Below are positions 1 to 8,351 of a stretch of 64,000 bases of DNA, piece after piece. Source of the DNA: Paenarthrobacter histidinolovorans. GTDB lineage: Bacteria > Actinomycetota > Actinomycetes > Actinomycetales > Micrococcaceae. How positions within the stretch are numbered: the stretch's first letter is position 1; every line of letters starts with the position of its first letter. The position numbers were made by a program, and so were the translations under genes. The notes beneath the pieces are model-generated. The model ran no database searches and was not told where the DNA came from. It saw only the letters and a program-made list of their open reading frames with translations. The stretch is taken from the NCBI RefSeq assembly GCF_014647595.1, contig NZ_BMPM01000006.1, positions 1 to 64,000 on the forward strand, given 5' to 3'.

Positions 1-80
<80 letters not shown>

Positions 81-245
81 AAACAAAAAAATCAAACAGA
101 CACAACCACACCCACCGGAAATAACGGTAGAACGCGGCTGCACAAAATTCGAAACCAGCTGAAAACCAGACCACCACACACGGGGGTGCGCAATGATCCA
201 GCCATAATTTCAACCAATCAAAAAACAATCGGTATCAACAAACTT

Positions 246-272
246 GGCACACTATTGAGTTCTCAAACAACA
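246..272 (-). promoter_or_regulatory. rRNA leader antitermination box (boxA-like)
   Basis: On the minus strand the leader contains TGTTGTTTGAGAACTCAATA, followed by GTGTGCC. This matches the boxA-type element found in the rRNA leaders of mycobacteria and other actinobacteria, where Nus factors bind to prevent premature termination. It lies about 170 bases upstream of the mature 16S end. The assignment rests on motif recognition only. Confidence 0.7.
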
Positions 273-334
273 GACACTAACCAGCACCACCCACACCCAC
301 AAGGGGTCCAGGATCGCTCCGGAGCAACTTTCCA

Positions 335-363
335 AACTTACCGGCTGCTTCCCTCCGAGTCAA
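335..363 (-). promoter_or_regulatory. rRNA operon promoter, proximal
   Basis: On the minus strand, TTGACT (358-363) and TAAGTT (335-340) are separated by exactly 17 bases, fitting a housekeeping sigma-70 promoter. It lies upstream of the boxA-like element and reads toward the 16S gene. Confidence 0.6.
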
Positions 364-442
364 ATCGGCAAGCTTGACTTGATTTTTCCTTGCGGTTTCT
401 TGTCAGCTTGCGATCACAACTCGTGGAGCAGCGCGGGTATTA

Positions 443-471
443 ACTATACACACACTCTGCCGGGTTGGCAA
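443..471 (-). promoter_or_regulatory. rRNA operon promoter, distal
   Basis: On the minus strand, TTGCCA (466-471) and TATAGT (443-448) are separated by 17 bases. Together with the promoter at 335-363 this gives the tandem promoter arrangement common in rRNA operons. The open frames between 186 and 678 lie in this leader and look non-coding. Confidence 0.6.
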
Positions 472-590
472 AGCCCCCATCGCTTGGGCGCCTGCGCCCC
501 GCGCCTGGCACCAGCAACCGGGCGGTGGCACCGCTGGGGCCGTCGGATGCCGCCGCCCGCGACCGGCGTCGAACATCTCCCAAGGAACGC

Positions 591-626
591 AGCAACGCTC
601 CCCCACCGCAGTGAAGGAGCGTTGCT
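591..626. terminator. hairpin downstream of glgB
   Basis: AGCAACGCTCC (591-601) is the exact reverse complement of GGAGCGTTGCT (616-626), with a 14-base loop. It lies between the stop of the kinase-branching enzyme gene and the rRNA promoters, all on the minus strand, so it may separate the two units. There is no clear T run, so the terminator call is tentative. Confidence 0.4.
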
Positions 627-690
627 TGGAAGCACCGCTTATGTGAGCGGGCGTCCAGGCCAACCAGACGGGACGTGAAGGAGCGTCCGA

Positions 691-3600
691 CTACTCAGCC
701 GGCGTGAACCAGGATGCTCCGAGCGGCGGAAGCGTGACAGACAACGCGGCCGGTTGACCGTCCGTGCCCGGTGTCGATGCCTTCAACGAACCGGCGTTCA
801 CCACACCTGAACCTCCGTACGACTCAGCATCGGTGTTCAGGACTTCGGTCCATTCCCCCGCCTGCGGGACGCCCAGGATGTAATCGTGGTGCGGACCGCC
901 GGAGAAGTTCACCGCGCATACCAGTGGCTTGCCGTTATTGCCCCAACGGATGAAGGTGAGGACGTTGTGGTCCGCGTCGCCTCCGTTGATCCACTGGAAA
1001 CCGCCGGCCTCGTTGTCCTTCTCGTAGAGGGCAGGCGTGGAGGCGTACACCTCGTTGAGGTCCTTGACCAGAAGCTGCAAGCCACGGTGCGCCGGAATGT
1101 CGGAGAGGAACCAGTCCAGCCCGTACTGCTCGGACCATTCCGCTTCCTGGCCGAATTCAGTGCCCATGAAGATGAGTTGCTTGCCGGGGTGCGACCACTG
1201 GTAGGCGAAGAAGGCGCGGAGGTTGGCCAGCTGCTGCCAGCGGTCGCCCGGCATCTTGCGCAGCATGGAGCCCTTCCCATGGACCACTTCGTCATGGCTG
1301 ATGGGCAGCAGGAAGTTCTCCGTGAACGCATAAACCAGCGAGAAGGTGATGGTGCCGTGGTGCCACTTGCGGTTGATGGGGTCTTCGGAGATGTATTTCA
1401 GGGAGTCATGCATCCACCCCATGTTCCACTTCAGCCCAAAACCCAGGCCCCCGTGGTTGGTGGGCGCGGTAACGCCAGGGAATGCGGTGGACTCTTCAGC
1501 GATGACGATCGCGCCCGGGTGTGACTTGTAAACCGTCGCGTTGACTTCCTGCATGAAGGAGATGGCTTCCAGGTTCTCCCGGCCACCAAACTTGTTCGGG
1601 CGCCACTGGCCCTCTTCGCGCGAGTAGTCGAGGTAGATCATGGAGGCCACGGCGTCCACGCGCAGGCCGTCGATGTGGAACTCCTCCAACCAATAGAGCG
1701 CGTTGGCCACCAGGAAGTTCCGGACCTCGCTGCGGCCGAAGTCGAAAATCAGCGTGCCCCAATCGGGGTGCTCGCCCAGCGCCGGATCGGAGTGCTCGTA
1801 CAGCGGCTGGCCGTCGAACTGCGCCAGCGCCCAGGAGTCCTTGGGGAAGTGGGCAGGTACCCAGTCCAGGAGGACTCCGATGCCGGCCTGGTGGAGCGAG
1901 TCCACCAGGAACCGGAACTCATCCGGGTGCCCGAAGCGCGAGGTCGGGGCAAAGTACGACGTCACCTGGTAACCCCATGAGCCACCGAAAGGGTGCTCGG
2001 CGACGGGCATGAATTCAACGTGGGTGAAGCCGAGCCACTTCACGTACTCCACAAGTTCCTTGGCGAGTTCCTTGTAGCCAAGGCCCAACCGCCACGAGCC
2101 CAGGTGGACTTCGTAGACGCTCATGGGCGAGTTGTGCGGATCCCGCCTGGCCCGGGCGGCCATCCAGTCCGCGTCCTTGAAGCGGTAACTGGCGTCCACT
2201 ACCCGCGATGCCGTCAGCGGAGGAACCTCTGTCCCGAAAGCCAGGGGGTCGGCCTTTTCGATCCACTGGCCCGCCTTGGTCAGGATCTCGTATTTGTAGC
2301 ACGCCCCTGCTACAACACCCGGAATGAAGATTTCCCAGACGCCCGAGGACCCCAGCGAGCGCATTCCGTGCGAGCGTCCGTCCCAACCATTGAAGTCACC
2401 CTTCACGCGGACTGCCTGCGCATTCGGCGCCCACACAGCAAAGGAAACGCCATCCACGTCGCTCAAAGCGGACCGGTAGTGCTGGACGTGCGCACCAAGG
2501 ACATCCCAGAGACGTTCGTGGCGGCCCTCGCCGATCAGGTGCAGGTCAACCTCGCCCACAGTGGGCAGGTAGTGGTAGGGGTCATCGATGGTGACGGGTT
2601 CGACGTCGTACACCACTTCCAGGCGGTAGTCCGGCACATGCCCGGCCTGGAGCGGTTCCAGGACCGCTGTCCAGACTCCGTGCGACTCGTGTTCCATGGG
2701 GGTGCGGCCGGCCTCCGTCACCACGGTGACGGACTTGGCCAGGTGCTTCACTGTCCTGATGGTCACGTGGCCGTGGTCATCGAGGTGGGCACCAAGGACC
2801 GAATGCGGCGCGTGGTAAGCGCCGGCCGCCACGCGTTCCAAGGTCTCGGAGTCCACATGGAGGGGAACTCGGGGCCGTTCGGTACGTGCTGAGCCAGTCA
2901 TGTCATTACCTTCCGCTGTTGCTGCCGCATGCTTGCCGCGGCTTGTGTTGTCGAGGATCCGTCGGGATGCGTTCACCGGTATCGACAACCAGTCGGGCCG
3001 GTTACGCAGCTCGTACACCACCTCGTATAAGGCCTTGTCCAGCCACAATGCCACAAAGAGCGGCGACTGGAGGTCAATGGTTCCCGGGGTGACTTCGCTG
3101 TACCCCTCAAGGAAGGCGGCAGCACAGTCATCTACCCAGGTCTCCGGCACCTGCGCCCCAGGATTCTCCCGGCTGGCAGCACCGGCGGCGTAGTCGAAAG
3201 AGCGCAGCATGCCGGTGACGTCGCGGAGGGGAAGATCAGGGGTGTTCCGTTCGTCGATCGTCCGCAGCGGCTCACCCTCGAAGTCCAGGATCGCCCAGCG
3301 GCCCGGTTGCGTCCCGGCGCCGGCAACGCGCAGGATCTGGCCCAGGTGGAGATCACCGTGGACCCGCTGCAACTGGCCCACGGCCCGGGGGTCCAAGGCC
3401 GCCAGCAGTTCGTCAAGGTTTGTGTCATAAGGCCCGACGGCGGACGCCGCCTCAGCCCACGACTGCCGGACCCGTCGGGCAACAGTGGCGATGATGTCCG
3501 GGCCCTGCTCCTGGCCGTCGTGGGTGCCGAAGGTTTCCGCCAGCCTGGCGTGAACCGTGGCGGTGGCTTTCCCGAGTCCCCGGGCCTCATCGGTGAAGTC

Positions 3601-4344
3601 CTTGCCGGCAGCGGCGGCATCAACAGCCAACCGCCAGGCGTCCAGGCCGCCGACCAGGAATTCGTGCGCGACCGTCAGCTCGCCGGTGGCCGCCGCCGCT
3701 TCTATCGAACCCGGAGCATTCCACGAGCCCGTGATCCATCCCAGCGTCGCGGGAACCTCGCTCGTCCCCGCAGCGGTCAATGCCGCACCCAGCTCAACCT
3801 CGGGATTCCTGCCGGCCGAAAGCACCCGGAAGATTTTTACGATCGCCGCCGAGTCGCCGTCGTCGATAATGACGGACGTATTGGACTGTTCGCCGGAAAG
3901 GACCCGCACGGACACGGGGTTTTCCGGCAGCGGGACACGGCCACGGGTGAGGTGGCCCCGGGCCGAATCAACAGCCCCTTCGCTGCGCATGAGCTGCAGC
4001 CAGGCCGTAACAAATTCGGTGTCGTAGACGGCGTCGTACACCAGCCGCAGGCCCAGCTCAGGATCCGTGTACTCGCCCAAGAGAGCCGAGGGCGCATCAA
4101 CCAGCGGCTGGCTGTGGAAGCTCAACGGGACCTGGACCACGTCGGTCCGGGGACCGCCGTCGGCCGTCCGGTGCGTGACGGCCAGCAACAGGATCTCCAG
4201 CACCGCGTCACCGCTGCCGTGAAGCCTGAAACCGCCCACCTGCTCCAATGCGAAGTCGGGGCTCTTGACCGGGAACCAGCGTTTGCCGGGAAGCCAGGTC
4301 CGCAGAAGTCCTTCAATGGAGGGGTTCAAGTTTTCCTTGTTCAT
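691..4344 (-). CDS. glgB: maltokinase / 1,4-alpha-glucan branching enzyme fusion
   Basis: This 1217-residue protein joins two enzymes of the GlgE pathway. Residues 1-470 resemble maltokinase (Mak/Pep2), which phosphorylates maltose with ATP: there is an N-terminal cap beginning LLRTWLPGKRWF, an aminoglycoside-kinase-like catalytic loop HGDLHLGQ near 329-336, and a metal site LDFEGEP near 353. Residues 482-1217 are a complete GlgB of normal length, with a CBM48-type module and a GH13 barrel: nucleophile D897 in GLRVDAV, acid E950 in IAEES, and D1018 in SHDE. The ATG lies one base after the treS stop, behind AGAGGAT, so it is translated with treS. An internal ATG at 2901 with GGAAGG eight bases upstream marks the likely ancestral glgB start. 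Confidence 0.9.
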   Translation of the reverse strand: MNKENLNPSIEGLLRTWLPGKRWFPVKSPDFALEQVGGFRLHGSGDAVLEILLLAVTHRTADGGPRTDVVQVPLSFHSQPLVDAPSALLGEYTDPELGLRLVYDAVYDTEFVTAWLQLMRSEGAVDSARGHLTRGRVPLPENPVSVRVLSGEQSNTSVIIDDGDSAAIVKIFRVLSAGRNPEVELGAALTAAGTSEVPATLGWITGSWNAPGSIEAAAATGELTVAHEFLVGGLDAWRLAVDAAAAGKDFTDEARGLGKATATVHARLAETFGTHDGQEQGPDIIATVARRVRQSWAEAASAVGPYDTNLDELLAALDPRAVGQLQRVHGDLHLGQILRVAGAGTQPGRWAILDFEGEPLRTIDERNTPDLPLRDVTGMLRSFDYAAGAASRENPGAQVPETWVDDCAAAFLEGYSEVTPGTIDLQSPLFVALWLDKALYEVVYELRNRPDWLSIPVNASRRILDNTSRGKHAAATAEGNDMTGSARTERPRVPLHVDSETLERVAAGAYHAPHSVLGAHLDDHGHVTIRTVKHLAKSVTVVTEAGRTPMEHESHGVWTAVLEPLQAGHVPDYRLEVVYDVEPVTIDDPYHYLPTVGEVDLHLIGEGRHERLWDVLGAHVQHYRSALSDVDGVSFAVWAPNAQAVRVKGDFNGWDGRSHGMRSLGSSGVWEIFIPGVVAGACYKYEILTKAGQWIEKADPLAFGTEVPPLTASRVVDASYRFKDADWMAARARRDPHNSPMSVYEVHLGSWRLGLGYKELAKELVEYVKWLGFTHVEFMPVAEHPFGGSWGYQVTSYFAPTSRFGHPDEFRFLVDSLHQAGIGVLLDWVPAHFPKDSWALAQFDGQPLYEHSDPALGEHPDWGTLIFDFGRSEVRNFLVANALYWLEEFHIDGLRVDAVASMIYLDYSREEGQWRPNKFGGRENLEAISFMQEVNATVYKSHPGAIVIAEESTAFPGVTAPTNHGGLGFGLKWNMGWMHDSLKYISEDPINRKWHHGTITFSLVYAFTENFLLPISHDEVVHGKGSMLRKMPGDRWQQLANLRAFFAYQWSHPGKQLIFMGTEFGQEAEWSEQYGLDWFLSDIPAHRGLQLLVKDLNEVYASTPALYEKDNEAGGFQWINGGDADHNVLTFIRWGNNGKPLVCAVNFSGGPHHDYILGVPQAGEWTEVLNTDAESYGGSGVVNAGSLKASTPGTDGQPAALSVTLPPLGASWFTPAE

Positions 4345-4345
4345 C

Positions 4346-6142
4346 TCATCCTCTGGAGGTCACCACTGGAATCGCCTGGGTAAAAGGCGACGAGGGATTC
4401 GAAAATGCCGAGCGGACCCGCAGCCAGTAGAAGCTGTGGCTGCCCAGCATCACGGTCAGGTGACCGTTGTCACCGACGGCCGGGAAAGGCTGGCCGCCAA
4501 AAATATCGCGCAGGCCGCGGCCCGCGAATTCGGGGATATCCAACGTTGCCGCGACCGGGTGCTGGGAGAGGTTGAAGACACAGAGAATGGTTTCCGCGTC
4601 TTCACCCTCCGGGTTCCCTGCCGGCAACTCCCGGACGTAGGCGAGCACCACCTCATGGTCGGCCTCAATATGCCGGAAGCCGCCCAGGCCAAACACCGGG
4701 TGGTTCTTCCGGACGCTGAGGATCTGCCGGGTCCACCGGAGCAGCGAGCCTGAGTGTGCGGCCTCGGCCTCCACGTTGGCCATGCTGTAGTTGTAAACAA
4801 GCGACTGGATCACCGGAAGATACAGCTTGCCGGGGTCCGCCGCGGAGAACCCCGCGTTGCGGTCCGGATTCCACTGCATGGGGGTGCGGACGGCGTCGCG
4901 GTCATCGAGCCAGATGTTGTCGCCCATGCCGATTTCATCCCCGTAGTACAGGAACGGGCTGCCCGGCAGGGACAGCAGCAGTGCGTTGATGAGCTCGATC
5001 TCGGAACGGGAATTGTCCAAAAGCGGCGCGAGGCGGCGGCGTATGCCAATGTTGGCGCGCATACGGGGATCCGGCGCATACCAACCGAGCATCGCCGCAC
5101 GTTCCTCCGCGGGAACCATCTCCAGGGTCAGCTCATCGTGGTTCCGCAGGAAGGTCCCCCACTGGGCCCCCTTGGGAAGTTCCGGAGTGTCCCGGAACGT
5201 GTCGATGATGGGCGCGGCCTTCTGGTCACGGAGTGCGTAGTAGAGCCTGGGCATGATCGGGAAGTGGAAGGCCATGTGGCATTCGGGCGCTTCATCCGTC
5301 CCGAAATACTCCACGACCTCGTGCGGAGGTTGGTTCGCTTCCGCGATGATCACCCTGCCCGGATAGTTCGCATCAACCATCCGGCGCAGGTCCTGCAGGA
5401 ACGTGTGGGTTGCAGGCAGGTTCTCGCAATTGGTGCCCTCCTCTTCGAAGAGGTAGGGGATGGCGTCGGCACGGAAACCGTCGATGCCCTGGTCCAGCCA
5501 AAACCGGATGACGTCGTAGAGAGCCTCGATGACCTTGGGGTTTTCGAAGTTCAGGTCCGGCTGGTGGCTGAAGAACCGGTGCCAAAAGAACTGCCGGCGG
5601 ATCGGATCGAAGGTCCAGTTGGACTCCTCCGTGTCGACGAAGATGATGCGGGCGTCCTGGTACTTCTCGTCGGTGTCGCTCCACACATAGAAATCGCCAT
5701 AGGGTCCGGTTGGATCCTTGCGGGACTCCTGGAACCAGGGGTGCTGGTCTGAGGTGTGGTTCAGCGGAAGGTCGATGATCACCCGGACTCCGCGGGCGTG
5801 GGCCTCGGCCACCAGCCGTTTGAAGTCGCTGATGGTACCGAATTCGTCCAGCACCGACGTGTAGTCCGCGATGTCGTAGCCGCCATCGCGCAACGGGGAA
5901 TGGAAGAACGGCGGCAACCAAAGGCAGTCAACACCCAGCCACTGCAGGTAGTCCAGTTTGTCGATCAAGCCTTGGAAGTCGCCGGAACCATCCCCGTTGG
6001 CGTCCGCAAAAGCCCGCACCAGTACCTCGTAGAAGACTGCCTTGCGGTACCAGAGCGGATCATGCTGGAGGCCGGGGGCATTCAACTCGAAGGTGTTCTT
6101 CGGGGTGAAGTACTGGCTGGGATTCTGCGGAGAAAAACTCAC
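4346..6142 (-). CDS. treS: trehalose synthase (maltose alpha-D-glucosyltransferase)
   Basis: TreS interconverts trehalose and maltose by intramolecular transglucosylation, supplying maltose to maltokinase. The 598-residue protein is a single GH13 enzyme: nucleophile D226 in DGFRADA, acid/base E268 in IIAEANQP, and transition-state D336 in RNHDE. It carries no kinase domain; here the kinase is fused to GlgB instead. The GTG start at 6142 overlaps the glgE stop as TAGTG and has GGAGG eight bases upstream. A longer frame starting at 6223 would overlap glgE by 82 bases and lacks family-like sequence, so I rejected it. It lies between glgE and the mak-glgB fusion in one unit. Confidence 0.92.
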   Translation of the reverse strand: MSFSPQNPSQYFTPKNTFELNAPGLQHDPLWYRKAVFYEVLVRAFADANGDGSGDFQGLIDKLDYLQWLGVDCLWLPPFFHSPLRDGGYDIADYTSVLDEFGTISDFKRLVAEAHARGVRVIIDLPLNHTSDQHPWFQESRKDPTGPYGDFYVWSDTDEKYQDARIIFVDTEESNWTFDPIRRQFFWHRFFSHQPDLNFENPKVIEALYDVIRFWLDQGIDGFRADAIPYLFEEEGTNCENLPATHTFLQDLRRMVDANYPGRVIIAEANQPPHEVVEYFGTDEAPECHMAFHFPIMPRLYYALRDQKAAPIIDTFRDTPELPKGAQWGTFLRNHDELTLEMVPAEERAAMLGWYAPDPRMRANIGIRRRLAPLLDNSRSEIELINALLLSLPGSPFLYYGDEIGMGDNIWLDDRDAVRTPMQWNPDRNAGFSAADPGKLYLPVIQSLVYNYSMANVEAEAAHSGSLLRWTRQILSVRKNHPVFGLGGFRHIEADHEVVLAYVRELPAGNPEGEDAETILCVFNLSQHPVAATLDIPEFAGRGLRDIFGGQPFPAVGDNGHLTVMLGSHSFYWLRVRSAFSNPSSPFTQAIPVVTSRG

Positions 6143-8247
6143 TAAGGCTGCCTCCGGATGCTCAGGACGTGTGCCGGTTCCACGTGGGCATCGAGGCGGA
6201 CATAATTGTGTTCGCCCCACCACCAGCTCTGGCCGCTGATGAGGTCATCAACACGGAACAGGCCATCTTCGTTGAGATCGGCCGGGTCCAGGTCCAGGGC
6301 CGCCAGGTCCAGGGAAACGGTGCTTTCGCGGGCACTGTGCGGATCCACATTGACCACCATGATCAAGGTGTCCTTGGTCCCGTCAGCCAAGGTCTTGTGC
6401 TTGGAGTACACGATCGTGGCGTCATCGGTGCTGCGGTGGATGGTCAGGTTCTGCAGGTCACCCAGCGCCAAGTGGTCCTTGCGGATCGTGTTCAGCCGTG
6501 TGATGTACGGGGCCAGGGTCCGGCCGGATTCGGCGGCGCCCTCCCAGTCCCTGGCTTTGTACTCGTACTTCTCGTTGTCGATGTACTCCTCCGCGCCGGG
6601 ACGGGCCACATGCTCGTACAGCTCGTAGCCGGCGTAGACGCCCCACAGCGGACTTGCCGTGGCCGCAAGGACCGCCCGGATGCGGAAGGCTGCAGGACCG
6701 CCGTACTGCAGGTACTCAGTAAGGATGTCCGGGGTGTTGACGAAGAAGTTCGGACGGAAGTATGCCGGGCTTACGTGGCTGACTTCGTGGAAGTACTCCT
6801 CGAGCTCGGCTTTGGTGTTCCGCCAGGTGAAGTACGTGTAGGACTGCTGGAATCCGGCCCTGCCCAAGGCATGCATCATGGGCGGGCGTGTGAAGGCCTC
6901 CGCCAGGAACACGACCTCGGGGTTCTTCTTGTTGATCTTGCCGATCAGCCATTCCCAGAACCACACGGGCTTGGTGTGCGGGTTGTCCACGCGGAAAATC
7001 TTGACCCCGTGGCTGATCCACAACTGCACGATCCGCAGGATCTCCTTGGAAAGGCCCGCGGGATCGTTGTCGAAGTTCAGGGGGTAAATGTCCTGGTACT
7101 TTTTGGGCGGGTTCTCGGCATAGGCGATTGAACCGTCCACGCGGGTGGTAAACCATTCCGGGTTGGACGTGACCCAAGGGTGGTCCGGGGCTGCCTGCAA
7201 TGCCAGGTCCAGGGCCACTTCAAGGCCAAGTTCATTGGCCCGGGCCACGAAAGCGTCAAAGTCCTCGAACGTACCCAGTTCAGGGTGGATGGCGTCGTGC
7301 CCGCCGTCCTTGGAACCAATGGCCCACGGCGAACCCGGATCCTGGGGCCCCGGAGTCAACGTGTTGTTGCGGCCCTTGCGGTGCTGGAAACCGATCGGGT
7401 GGATGGGCGGCAGGTAGATGACGTCGAAGCCCATGTCCGCGACGGCGTCGAGCCTCCTGGCCGCCGTGCGGAAGTTGCCGGACGTCCACACCCCGGTGGA
7501 GTGGTCCAGGACGGCGCCTTCGGAACGCGGGAAGAACTCGTACCAGGAACCACGGCCCGCCAGGTCGCGCTCCACCTGGAGCGGGAACCGCTCCGAAACG
7601 GTCACCAGCTCGCGGATGGGAAGACGCCCGACGGCGGCCAGCACCTCAGGGCTGAAACCGGCGCCAAGGCGCTCCTCGGCTGTCTTGGTGGTGTCGGAAA
7701 GCACAACGGACGCGGCACGCAAGGTGCGCTTTTCAGCGCCGGTGCGTCCGGCGTCGTCCGCTGCTCCCGCGAGGAGGGCCGCGCCTTCGGCGAGCATCAA
7801 CTCGACGTCAATGCCTGCGGCGACCTTCACCTCGGCGTTGTGATGCCAGGTGCCGTAGCGGTCGTGCCATGCCTCGATGACGAAGGACCAGGCGCCGGTG
7901 CCGCTGGGGGTAATCAGGCCCTCCCAACGATCCAGGCCCTTCCACTGCTCGCCCTGGGCCGGGTGCAGTCGCACGCGCTGGCGCTCCCTGCCCCGCGGAT
8001 CAAGCAGCACGGCGGACACGCCCAGCTGGTCATGCCCCTCGCGGAAGACGGTGGCGCCGACCACCAGATCCTCACCAGGCAACGCTTTCGCCGGGAAACG
8101 GCCACCCTCAACCACCGGCTGCACGGCAGTGATGGGGAACCGCCCGAAGCGAAGTCCGTTGGTGATGTCCGTGGTCGTCTTGGAATTCAGAACGGTGGTG
8201 GTTCGCGCAGTTTTCGTCACAACCACGACGTTAGCGACAAAAATCAC
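6142..8247 (-). CDS. glgE: alpha-1,4-glucan:maltose-1-phosphate maltosyltransferase
   Basis: GlgE extends linear alpha-glucans by transferring maltosyl units from maltose-1-phosphate. The protein has about 700 residues: an N-terminal beta domain (about 30-140), an alpha-helical insert, and a GH13_3 barrel with nucleophile D421 in IFRVDNPH and acid E450 in VVFLAEAFTRP. The start is uncertain. GTG at 8247 gives 701 residues, while a second GTG at 8220 (protein VTKTART) gives 692 and looks more family-like; neither has a strong ribosome site. It is the first gene of the glgE-treS-mak/glgB unit and is divergent from glgP, with only about 100 bases between them. Confidence 0.92.
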   Translation of the reverse strand: MIFVANVVVVTKTARTTTVLNSKTTTDITNGLRFGRFPITAVQPVVEGGRFPAKALPGEDLVVGATVFREGHDQLGVSAVLLDPRGRERQRVRLHPAQGEQWKGLDRWEGLITPSGTGAWSFVIEAWHDRYGTWHHNAEVKVAAGIDVELMLAEGAALLAGAADDAGRTGAEKRTLRAASVVLSDTTKTAEERLGAGFSPEVLAAVGRLPIRELVTVSERFPLQVERDLAGRGSWYEFFPRSEGAVLDHSTGVWTSGNFRTAARRLDAVADMGFDVIYLPPIHPIGFQHRKGRNNTLTPGPQDPGSPWAIGSKDGGHDAIHPELGTFEDFDAFVARANELGLEVALDLALQAAPDHPWVTSNPEWFTTRVDGSIAYAENPPKKYQDIYPLNFDNDPAGLSKEILRIVQLWISHGVKIFRVDNPHTKPVWFWEWLIGKINKKNPEVVFLAEAFTRPPMMHALGRAGFQQSYTYFTWRNTKAELEEYFHEVSHVSPAYFRPNFFVNTPDILTEYLQYGGPAAFRIRAVLAATASPLWGVYAGYELYEHVARPGAEEYIDNEKYEYKARDWEGAAESGRTLAPYITRLNTIRKDHLALGDLQNLTIHRSTDDATIVYSKHKTLADGTKDTLIMVVNVDPHSARESTVSLDLAALDLDPADLNEDGLFRVDDLISGQSWWWGEHNYVRLDAHVEPAHVLSIRRQP

Positions 8248-8274
8248 AGAATGCTAAGCAAACGAGGTTTCTCC

Positions 8275-8302
8275 TTGACGCAAGATGACTTTTACCTAAA
8301 AG
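8275..8302 (+). promoter_or_regulatory. candidate glgP promoter
   Basis: TTGACG (8275-8280) and TAAAAG (8297-8302) are spaced by 16 bases, about 50 bases before the preferred glgP start. The site lies in the short divergent glgE/glgP gap, so both promoters may overlap here. Matches to consensus are modest. Confidence 0.35.
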
Positions 8303-8351
8303 AAACCCAATGCAGTTCCGACTGCCATGGGAGTCCGTTAGTGTGGCGCTC

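Noticed and set aside
186..678. Several short open frames in the rRNA leader
   Set aside because: They lie over the rRNA promoters, the antitermination box and a hairpin, and their peptides look random; high GC keeps frames open by chance.
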